In this document: one piece after another, positions 55,649 through 64,000 of the stretch
Numbering within the stretch: the first letter of the stretch is position 1
Layout: every line of letters starts with the position of its first letter
NCBI RefSeq assembly: GCF_040712315.1
Contig: NC_134017.1
Span: forward strand, 20,299,822 to 20,363,821
DNA from: Castanea sativa
Taxonomy: Eukaryota; Streptophyta; Magnoliopsida; Fagales; Fagaceae
Length of the DNA stretch: 64,000 bases
Direction of reading: 5' to 3'
The notes under the pieces: generated by a model
Databases searched by the model: none
The model's input: only the letters and a program-made list of their open reading frames with translations
Told to the model about the DNA's origin: nothing
Translations under genes and position numbers: made by a program

Positions 55649-55959
55649 ATTCCGTAACTATTATCCATTTTTGCCAATTTTATTTATGCAGTAATCAACA
55701 TGTTATTGATTGGAAGATGATGCAATAATTTAGTATTAACCTTTAGGGGAGGAAAAAAAGATCCTCTGAATAAATCTTATAAATAATGCATCTATTGAAA
55801 ATGCATAGTAAAATTGTAACAATAAAACTACTTATAAAATACATGCAATGACCTTTACAAAAGCAATTATGAAGAAGTTGATGGATCAATGTAGAAAACT
55901 GAAATATTTACATTAGGTAAAACTGTAAAATAATGCACTACATCTGAAACATGAATATG

Positions 55960-56240
55960 TGAACTTATTAATATTATGCCGGCTATGGTGGAGAAGTTGG
56001 TGGAGCAATGCTATTTGTTCCACATTCTAATTGCTTTCCCGGCATTTGCCATGAACCTATGATACAAAATGTGTTAGTTTGTGTTATTAATAGAGACTTT
56101 AAAACGTACATAATAATAATAAGCACAATAGATATCTAGTATAAACTTGTAAAATGAAATATTTGAGCCCGACCTTGTGATGATATTGCATAGCTCCATG
56201 TATGTGAAATGGTCTACTTGACTTGGGACTTGAAGAACTA
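55960..56240 (-). other. Possible further short exons
   Basis: The minus strand has AGTCCCAAGTCAAGTAGACC ... CATCACAAG|GTCGGG (about 56222-56170) and CATAG|GTTCATGGCAAATGCC (about 56060), which look like exon edges in line with the chain at 56378-57020. Too short to be sure. Confidence 0.3.
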
Positions 56241-56377
56241 TCATTTAATTACCAAAAATTTTAAAAAAAAATTATATAAAAACTATGTAATTAAGTTTTT
56301 TTTTTAAGTAGATGTGGTAATGATTTGTACACCTTTATTATCGCATCGTCCTTGACTCTCATTTTTGTTTTTCTTTA

Positions 56378-57020
56378 CTATTTTGGGTCTTGAAAATTGC
56401 ATCTGCCTTGGTTTTTTTCTTCGTATCTTTTTTTCTCCTGGATGTTGGAAACCACATTGTCCTTGATTTTCATTCTCCGTTTGTCTCTGTTGGCATGAGT
56501 GTTAGAGATCACATCGTCCTTAATTTTTCCTTTGTCTTTTTTCTTATGGATGTTGTGCACCTCATTGCTCTTCTTCACATTGATTTGTTTTTTGTCTTTG
56601 TTCTTGGAACTTCAAAATGAAGAAAAAAATTGTTTGTATATTAAGACTATCAATTAGTTATTTTCCTATTTTAAAAAATACCGTAACAAACCTTTCCAAT
56701 TTTTGTGACTCTAAAACTCGTTTCACTTCTTTCCAAAGCTCTTTCTTGTCAGCTTGAATAGTGAATCCCCAACCAGGTGAATAAATTTTCAATTTGCGAA
56801 CCTAACCCATACGCAGCATGACATTTTTAATATTAATTTTGATAAAACAATTGAAAGGGATGCTGATTAAAGATTTCATTAAAAAGAAATATACCTTGTT
56901 ATCAATGGCCTCCATGTTTAATAATGATTGATCATCCTTCCAATTTTCCCAATGAGTAGTAGGAACAACATGCACTCCATTACTTAGCATAGTGGACTCA
57001 ATCCTCACATTTGAGTTGGG
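56378..57020 (-). CDS. Exon chain downstream of the Helitron helicase, unknown product
   Basis: Three exon-like pieces in consistent phase: A, to 56895 (RMPNSNVRIESTMLSNGVHV, THWENWKDDQSLLNMEAIDN, donor AACAAG|GTATAT, phase 0); B, 56801-56692 (VRKLKIYSPGWGFTIQADKK, ELWKEVKRVLESQKLE, acceptor GGTTAG, donor GAAAG|GTTTGT, phase 2); C, 56609-56378 (SSKNKDKKQINVKKS, then two loose Lys-rich repeats DKGKIKDDVISN / DKRRMKIKDNVVSN). Exon A may begin after ACAG at about 57017 or at an upstream start. No family recognised. It is either a C-terminal Helitron gene or a host gene fragment captured by the Helitron. Confidence 0.45.
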
Positions 57021-57165
57021 CATCCTTCCTGTTACCAATTGATTGTATACATAAAAAAGATCAAGAAATAAAATATTAAAACGTAGACCGCATAACCATT
57101 AAAATTTGTAAATTATTAAAATAAATTTATATGTAAGACAATTATTTCCAATTGTAAATTAATAC

Positions 57166-58853
57166 CTATGAGGAAGGGAACAAAACATCCTTATACACAA
57201 TATTTCTTGTGTGAACACCTTCCTCCTCAGGTATTGTTCCTTTTTGCACCAATAGTTTTGTGTTGGATTGAGAGACTCCCCTTGACAACGCCACATATAA
57301 TTGGCCATGACTAAAAACATGATCAGGAAGATAAATTCCAACAGTTGGAATTGTCTGACCTTGCGCTTTGTTTATTGTAAGTGCAAAGCTTAAACGTACA
57401 AGAAATTGTCGTCTGATCATTACAAATGGCAAGTGTACATTTTCTGTTGTCTTCAAAGGGATTCTTGGCAAGAAAACACGTGTACCCGCATATTGTCCAA
57501 TCAAAATTTCAGCGTCAATTACGTTGTTAAAACATCCACGGCATATTAATCTTGTACCATTACATAATCCGGCTTTTGGATCTATATTGCGCAGCAACAT
57601 AATTGGAGCACCTTTTTTTAGTCTTAATATATGTGGTGGTAAACCCCCTGGAGATATAGAATTTAAAAATTCTTGTTGATATAGATGCTGCGTATCTCCT
57701 TCAACCTCATCAAAAGAATGTAACGTAAACTCATCTCAGGAGCGAGAAATTATCTTTGCATTAAGCTGTTCAACATCATCATTGATAGGTGTTAGCAAAG
57801 CCCTATCAACCATATACCTTGCATCATTGGCATGTTCTTGCAAATTTGGAAAAACTTGATCAATCAAGTTGTAAATAGAATGCTGACCCTCCCATTGCAT
57901 TGCCATTGAAGAGGGTAGTTTAATCAAATCATCCATTATAAATGGTTCATTCCCATCACCAATGCGTTGTATATACTGAGCAAACTCTTCATCGTTGATA
58001 GATCTCATATTCTGCTTCAAATGTAACACTTTGACATCTTTCCATAATGGAGACTTGACTATGCATGCATCAATCATTTTAAATCTTTGTACCCTTTGGA
58101 ACAACCGAAGTACTTGACGAAAATCTCCACCCAAAATTAGCACCTTCCCACCAAAAGGTAAATTTACTTCCATAATATCTTTAAATGTTCTATCTAAAGA
58201 TTCAAGTGCACGTCGTTTTACCTTTGGGGCTTCATCCCAAATAATTATGGTGGCACGTCTAATAAGTTCGGCTAAGTCGATTGTTTACTTATTGAGCAAG
58301 TAGATGAAGCATCGGGAGTTAAAGGAATCTTAAAACGGAATGCGGCTGTTCTTCCACCAGGGAGTAATGTTCTTGCTATGCCGGATGTAAGCGTGGCAAT
58401 TGCAATGTGACCTGCTTTTCTCAAGGTTGCCAATATTGTGCGATACAAAAATGTTTTCCCAGTTCCCCCTGGCCCATCAACGAAGAATATCATGCTTTCC
58501 TTACGATCAATAACTGTCATGATTTTCTCATATGCAACTCTCTGGTCGTTATTCAACTTTTCAATTAAAGTGAGTTCTTCATCTACATTTGGAACGATTA
58601 GCTCATCTTGAATGAGTCTAGGTACGAGTGAATCATTGTCACATTCTCCGGTCGATATCGGCAAATCATACTCTGTAATGTGCTTTCCATGTTGCAAGAG
58701 TAACGCCCCTAAATCCTTGAGGAGTTTATTTGTACGACGTGTCTCTGTTGTAATAGATGTTGATGGATAATCTTCTACCATATATGGGTAAAACTCATTC
58801 CACAATTCTCTTACTCCAGTTGGTAGACAAAATACTAATATTGTTGCAAACAA
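57166..58853 (-). pseudogene. Helitron PIF1-type helicase domain, broken
   Basis: A 5'-3' SF1B helicase that unwinds DNA in rolling-circle transposition. Motif I FFVDGPGGTGKTFLYRTI (about 58480), then after a 1-nt frameshift at about 58273 LAELIRRATIIIWDEAPK (motif II, DEAP), motif III LILGGDFRQV, later LLRNIDPKAGLCNGTRL, then FALTINKAQGQTIPTVGIYL and LYVALSRGVS (motifs V-VI). In-frame TGA at about 57736. The end ...YKDVLFPSS and stop at 57166 is the usual helicase end. All main motifs survive, but frameshift and stop disable the copy. Confidence 0.93.
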
Positions 58854-58858
58854 TCTTC

Positions 58859-59329
58859 TTAAAAGGACGGCATTCTAATGTCTCTTGCTTCAAGCGGTTC
58901 TTGTCGTATGCTGTTATCATTCTCTAGTAAACCCCTTTGTTCAGCTGCTTGCTTAAAAGTTGGATAGGTTATCCCATTAACAGTCAATAAATCATCAAAT
59001 CCTGTTGGCCCTTTGACATGATTAAGAAGAACACGCAAATTGAACTTCTCTCCATCAAATGGTGAAACAGTATATATCCTGCCCACTACTTTTTTATGAG
59101 ATCTTCTTCGTGTCCATATATTGTTTTTATAATCCCAACAATAATGCTCAGGAAACTCTCTATATACATAATTTCGTGCATCGTGATTAATCATATTCAT
59201 ATAAAAAAATTCAGTAAGCATTGTCTTTTTACTTCGCTCCAAAACATTAGCAATAGGTTCATGTGATCTAAAACGTACTTGTTGTCTATCTGGAAGATGA
59301 ATTTGCAAACGAAAAACAGCAGGGTACAT
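58859..59329 (-). pseudogene. Helitron Rep-helicase linker region
   Basis: Minus strand: FRLQIHLPDRQQVRFRSHEP, MLTEFFYMNMINHDARNYVY, REFPEHYCWDYKNNIW, then LRVLLNHVKGPTGFDDLLTV and TFKQAAEQRGLLENDNSI. This conserved linker joins the Rep and helicase domains in plant Helitron proteins. It lies in a frame different from both neighbours, so indels separate them. Confidence 0.85.
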
Positions 59330-59416
59330 TCAATACATAGGAAAAGAAAATATCTTCCAACATGCCTCTGGAGCACACGTACCGCATCTTGCATCAATGT
59401 AACTTGTTGGACCTCA

Positions 59417-60240
59417 TCATAATTTGGGCTTTGGCCTAACTTCCATAGAGACACGATGCGGGCCTTTATACACATATTTATATAAGTACTTTACACTCTT
59501 GATACTGCAACATATTTCAACATTAATATGACAATTATATTTCAGCAATAACCAAGGATTATATGGAACAACCCAAGTGTTGTCTACCATAATCCTACAA
59601 TGATCATTCAGTGGCACGGGATTATTAGTATCATATCGTTTGTAAACGGGATATGAGTCATTGCCTTGGTATGTTTCGATGAGAAAGGCTTTGGGTATCC
59701 TTTTTTACATCGCCCATTTTTCATGCACGGTGATCTTGGATTTTGTACCCCTTGAGGCCATGTATCATATGCTTCGGTACGACTTTATGTAAGCGAGGTT
59801 GTTCCTCTTTACATGGTATTTACTGCCTTAACAACCCAATCGTAATCATCTGGATTATGCAATTTATCATCTTCATCGAGAATTATAAGCATGTGTGCAT
59901 GTGGTAAACCCCTTTTTTGGAACTCGAAGACACACGCACGTATACAATAACTCTTCCGAGAACCCCACTTGACCACGATATCATCTTTCAATTCTTCAAA
60001 TTTCGATTTGAAAACTCTTGCAAGCAAGTACGGGACGATCTTGTGCTGTTTGTGCGAGGTAAAAGCTCATTTTGGATTTCTTCCCATCACGGATTGCACG
60101 TCATTGTGATGAATAAATACGCTTCCCAAACTTTTGAACCAATGACATTGCATCTTGAAATCGTTGGATCATATCGCGTGGGCTTCCCACAAATGATGAA
60201 GGTAGAATGGTTCTATGTCCAACATTTCCTATATATAAGA
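59417..60240 (-). pseudogene. Helitron Rep (HUH nuclease) domain, broken
   Basis: The HUH nuclease nicks DNA to start transposition. Minus strand: RTILPSSFVGSPRDMIQRF, then QDAMSLVQKFGK, a damaged segment with stops, AQTAQDRPVLA, then LARVFKSKFEELKDD, CVFEFQKRGLPHAHMLIILD (HUH-type HAH pair) and finally SVKYLYKYVYKGPHR, which carries the tyrosines of the Y2 site. Stops and frame changes at about 60090, 60020 and 59810-59620. The catalytic residues can still be identified. Confidence 0.88.
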
Positions 60241-60778
60241 TGAAAAAGTTGGGGCACTAATAAATATTGATACTAATTCGCCATTAATAAAGTAATGTAA
60301 CTTTCAAATGTAAAGTTTACACTACCGGTGTCACTTTCTCTCCTTCATTGAAAGTATCTTGTAAGCCTTGGTACGATATCTGCCCCTAATAGAATCTTGA
60401 TTGTGCTCGAAACCACCTAAGCTTGTGTGTTTCAATTTTTACATAATTATCAACAACATGCGTTGGGAAAGGCGTCCTCAAGCCAAATCATTGATAAAGC
60501 ATCGTCGCGAATCTTCGACATTAGTAAAAATAGACGTATGTTTAGTTATTTTATAATGTAAGCGGCATTTCGAAGTAATAGATTGAAAATAATAAAACTG
60601 TTACCTGAAATATGTATGCATAATAATCGCGACATGACACTTTATTTCTATTAGCGTCACGTGTGTTGATATCCCATCCATATGTTCCAAATGGAAAAAG
60701 TATTGGGTACTGCAATGGATCATAAAATCCTGCTGTATCTTGAACATTGATCAAATTACCACCAAAGGTTTGAACCAA
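60241..60778 (-). pseudogene. Helitron pre-Rep region, broken
   Basis: Minus strand: MVQTFGGNLINVQDTAGFYD, PLQYPILFPFGTYGWD, SCRDYYAYIFQ followed by a donor-like CAG|GTAACA, then further left VVDNYVKIETHKLRWFRAQS, a stop, and QISYQGLQDTFNEGEKVTP. This is the conserved stretch before the HUH motif in plant Helitrons. It is out of frame with exon 5 (frameshift at about 60800). Confidence 0.85.
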
Positions 60779-62592
60779 AATTTCTCTGCCACTTAAATGA
60801 CCCGGCTTCTTCTCCTCCTACAATAATAGCTGCCACTTGGGAAGCATTGGGAAGGCAATATTGAGGTTGGTTTAGAGGTTGTTCTTTAATGAGGAGTTTA
60901 CATTGATGTAAATTTGGACTTCGAGATAATTGACGAAATTTCTCCACAAATGGATTGTGCATGTCTAAGATCCTTTGAATAAGTCGCACAATATCTTCAT
61001 GAGCTTCTACAGATTGAGACATTCTACGTTGTATTTCAAGATCGGTGTCATAGATATACAATTGTAGATGCCGCACACTTAGAGGTGTATGTGGTAAAAG
61101 ACTTCCAATTCTATGATAGATGGCACCTTGGGCACGAAATGTATATATTCCTCGACTATTTGAGGCCACACTTTCATCCACATGCACACCCGTTAAGGAG
61201 GTAAATGCAAACATGTTGTTGTAAAACGTATATATTGCACGAAATGTACGCAGTGGTGTTTGCTCACAAATGAGTTCCATAAATTCAGGACAAATTGGTA
61301 TATTGGAGAAGGATATTTTTCCATCCTTGCAACACATCGAGGATGTCTCTCGATGGAACAAACGGGCATTACAAAAGTGACATGTCTTTGGTTGTGGTAG
61401 TTGGTACCTAATGGTCTCTATACCTTCTTTAAAATCCTTTGCACAATTGTATCTGCCTCGCATACAATTTATTACATGTGCAGTACCATCAAATGTGTTG
61501 TCAACACCTAATTTTTATTTTGAGGAAAAAATTAGTGATAAACAGTGTCATGATAGTTATGAAAGAAAATATTAAAATTGTACCAAATATTATGTTGTGA
61601 AAAAAGCAAAATATTAATAATGTTTCGAATATGCAGCTTGATAACAAATAATAAAATTGATAATGATAAACATGTAAATTGAAATAAAAATGGTGACATT
61701 GAGTGACGAACCTTGTTCTCTATAGCCATCCCCATGATTTTGATCATTTATATTTTCAACTTCTTCAGTTCTCTCTACAGCTACAATGTAATTATAGAAA
61801 ATGCTCAATTGGTGTAATTATATATAGAAAATTATGTTCAAAGCTCTATAGAAGGATATGAAAATGAAAATAAAAATGGTGGCATTGAGTAATAAACCTT
61901 GTTCTCTATAGGCATCCCCTTGGTTTTGCTCAACAATATTTTCAGCTCCTTCAATTCTTTCCGTAACTACAATGTAATAATATAAAATGCTCAATTGGTT
62001 TAATTATATATAAAAAATAATGGTGAAAGCTTTATAAATATATTATATAAAACTTACCATTATTAACATCAGAATTTATATGACTTGGTCCAGCTTCAAA
62101 GTCATTTGCCATTATAGTTGGATAGGTTGGAGGGAGACCTAAATTTAATATTACAAACATTAACTTAGTAATATTGTATACATTGACATACAACTAACAT
62201 GCCAAAAAATATGAATTTTGTATAATCTCACCACTAACTTCTTGCATAGCCCTATGCTGAACTGGCATATTGCGTGCCAAGTTACGGATATGTGTAAGAC
62301 GACAACTTTGTCCAGCCTCGTGATTAGGCAGTATTAGTGATGGGTTTGTTGATGTTGAATTAGAATGTACAACATCTTCTTCACTAAAATTTGTTGGGCC
62401 TCCCACTAAAATGTGATCACCACCCAAAGTTTGTTGTCTTTGTCTTGCATAATTGGCACGACGTCTTCCCAATCGAATATTTCTACTTTCATTGTCTTCT
62501 CTTTGTATTCTCAAGCGAGCATAATATCTCCATTGTTCTCGACGTCGTTCTATGTCATCGGTATCCACCATCGCTGTATTTTGCGAACTCAT
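60756..62592 (-). CDS. Helitron protein N-terminus, five exons
   Basis: Exons 62592-62232, 62138-62058, 61966-61898, 61780-61712 and 61507-60756, all joined by phase-1 introns with GT...AG ends (TG|GTGAG, TG|GTAAGT, AAG|GTTTA, AAG|GTTCG; acceptors TTTAG, TGTAG, TGTAG, ATTAG). Exon 1 is Arg-rich (RREQWRYYARLRIQREDN). Exon 5 has CHFCNARLFHRE and a nearby CC pair (zinc-finger-like), then SNIPICPEFMELICEQ, FRAIYTFYNNMFAFTSLTGV and DLEIQRRMSQSV, a block found in Helitron proteins. Exons 3 and 4 (69 nt each) are tandem duplicates. This part is intact up to the frameshift at about 60800; downstream domains are broken, so the whole protein cannot be made. Neighbouring host genes: none. Confidence 0.8.
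61690..62015. repeat. Tandem duplication of a micro-exon, period 186 bp
   Basis: TGGTG(A/G)CATTGAGT recurs at 61691 and 61877. Each copy contains one 69-nt exon (VERTEEVENINDQNHGDG; TERIEGAENIVEQNQGDA, both followed by YREQG) plus intron edges. Confidence 0.9.
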
Positions 62593-64000
62593 TCCTACAT
62601 AGAATTAAATAAAATTTATAGTGGTTGTTGCACATACATACACAATAATGAATAGATTTTTCCTTGTCACAAATAGAGTGTATTAAAACCTCAAAAAAGT
62701 GAACTAATTTTGAACAAATCAATCACATGTAAGAATTGTAATAATATGTGTAATTGTAATAAATTTTTAGTAAAATAGGAGAAATAAGTTACACTTCTTA
62801 AAATTATTAAATTATTATTTTAGGTAGAAGTTTTGAGAATATATTTAAATTTAGGTAATGATTTGTTAGATCAATATGACGAAAATATTATTTAGAAAAT
62901 GTTTACTTTATTTCACAAAATCATTAATTATCCATAAAAAAATACATGGCTTGCATTTCTAGATTGGGATTTGGATGCTTCTACTAATTTTTACATTAGT
63001 GAGTATCTAATGAGTTTTAAACTGATAGACTATCATTATCAATACTTATGTTGTATTTTATAAGGTACATAACATTTTCTATGGAATAGTAAATTAATAA
63101 GCTTTTTGTTAAAGGAAATGTTCCTAAAAAGATCCTAAAATTTAGTAACTATCCATCCACTTTTTTTTTTTTTTTCCTGGTATTGTTGATGTTGTTCTTT
63201 TTTTCAAACTTTATGTATGACAGTTACCATTTTTTGTCTAATCCTAAAATGTAGTTTTTTTAATCCTAAAATTTAGTCATTTACTACATATCCATAACAT
63301 AAGTAAATAAAAGCTTAAATTGAAAATTTTATGGCAAGAGATACATGTTAATTGTATAAAACCACAATTGTATTTTGAGATTTTTTTAAATAAAGTATTA
63401 AGCGAATTGCTTTAACCTTAACAAAAGGCTAATACAATTGGGAATTAATGATTGAAGTATCTTGAAAAAAAATTGTATAAAAACTTCATGATTGTTTGTT
63501 GAGAAGAAAAATAAATAAATGTAGTTTAAGGTCATAGCAGTAGGAACAACATCTAAATTGATGTTTAAAAATTTTTTTTCAATAAAATATTTTTAAAGAT
63601 ATTTCCTAAAAAATTCTTTAAACTTTTCTGATTAAAAAATTCCAAAAAATATTTTGTAAACCAATGCAATTCTCCAAGTTAGTTTAAGCATGGGCTTGAA
63701 AGTTGGAAAGTGGAATATAGTTCATGCAGATTTGGCATTTCTTCCTTTCACTTAATGGAGTATGCAATCCAATGAGATCTAAGGAGGTTTGGCACACCCA
63801 TGAAGATGATCTGACCGTTAAGTAAAATAGCTTTCTCTCTATCTCTATCTCTTTTTCTTTTTTTTAAATCTCTTCCATATTTTTGACAAAAAAAAAAAAA
63901 AAAAGACTTCTACTATAAAATCACTACTATAACTTCTCCATCCTTATCCTTATATTTAGGCACTAACATATCTGATTTTGAAAGAAAATAAAAGGCCAAA
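62593..64000. other. Intergenic, nothing recognised
   Basis: Upstream side of the Helitron gene; its 5' TC terminus should lie here or beyond but was not identified. AT-rich, with T-run 63161-63175, CT-rich segment 63832-63865 and A-run 63891-63904. Confidence 0.45.

Noticed and set aside
1..64000. Organellar insertions, rRNA genes, telomeric repeats
   Set aside because: No stretch resembling plastid or mitochondrial genes, rRNA or TTTAGGG arrays was seen on reading either strand.

Overview
The window reads as nuclear DNA of a woody dicot. It is AT-rich and gene-poor, dominated by transposable elements, with canonical GT-AG introns and tRNA-derived SINEs. The repeat families look like those of Fagaceae (oak/chestnut relatives), but that is an inference from memory of repeat sequences and was not tested. 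Only two stretches look like functional host genes: a two-exon LEA-14/NDR1-HIN1-like membrane protein gene (36259-39013) and a small one-exon gene with a Cys-rich C-terminus (40434-40703). A purple acid phosphatase fragment, an eIF4B fragment, a Myb-like tail and a duplicated unknown exon are relics or captured pieces.

Layout, left to right. 1-2990: 5' half of a decayed L1-type LINE on the minus strand, cut by the window edge. 3388-4453: SINE copies and a hairpin. 5107-6497: a non-autonomous Helitron (minus) whose 5' segment is tandemly duplicated. 7640-10611: two pieces of one LTR-retrotransposon family lying head to head, the right one carrying a nested MITE. 10997-11842: tandem repeats. 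12070-23376: a complete 11.3-kb Ty3/gypsy element of the Tat type (LTRs 705 and 701 bp, target duplication GATAG). It has gag, protease, RT, two RNase H regions, integrase, a 151-bp tandem array and a spliced antisense gene of three exons. 23377-28308: SINEs, the phosphatase relic, a 74-bp palindrome and several MITEs, one with an 8-bp hAT-type target duplication. 29925-33213: a 3.3-kb deletion derivative of a related Tat-type element (minus, target duplication CTAAT). It keeps LTRs, PBS, PPT, a pol scrap and an 81-84-bp tandem array homologous to half of the 151-bp unit.

33.2-41 kb is the least repeat-loaded part and holds the two likely genes. 41-54.9 kb is a patchwork of AT-rich duplicated blocks, a minisatellite family built on a CCAAAATGACC-like unit, a 9-bp-TSD MITE, a 1.23-kb tandem duplication carrying an unidentified exon, and an insertion carrying an eIF4B piece. 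54889-55648 is a 760-bp foldback made of four Helitron 3'-end modules in opposed pairs. 55.7-62.6 kb (minus) is a decayed autonomous Helitron with a five-exon N-terminus, HUH/Rep, and a PIF1-type helicase with several frameshifts and stops. It is followed by an in-phase chain of exons of unknown function. 62.6-64 kb shows nothing recognisable.

The strongest points for follow-up are the intact splice logic of the antisense gene, the common tandem-repeat module of the two Tat-type elements, the Helitron 3'-end foldback, the tandem exon duplication in the Helitron gene, and the stop codons of the 11.3-kb element, nearly all explicable by C-to-T change.
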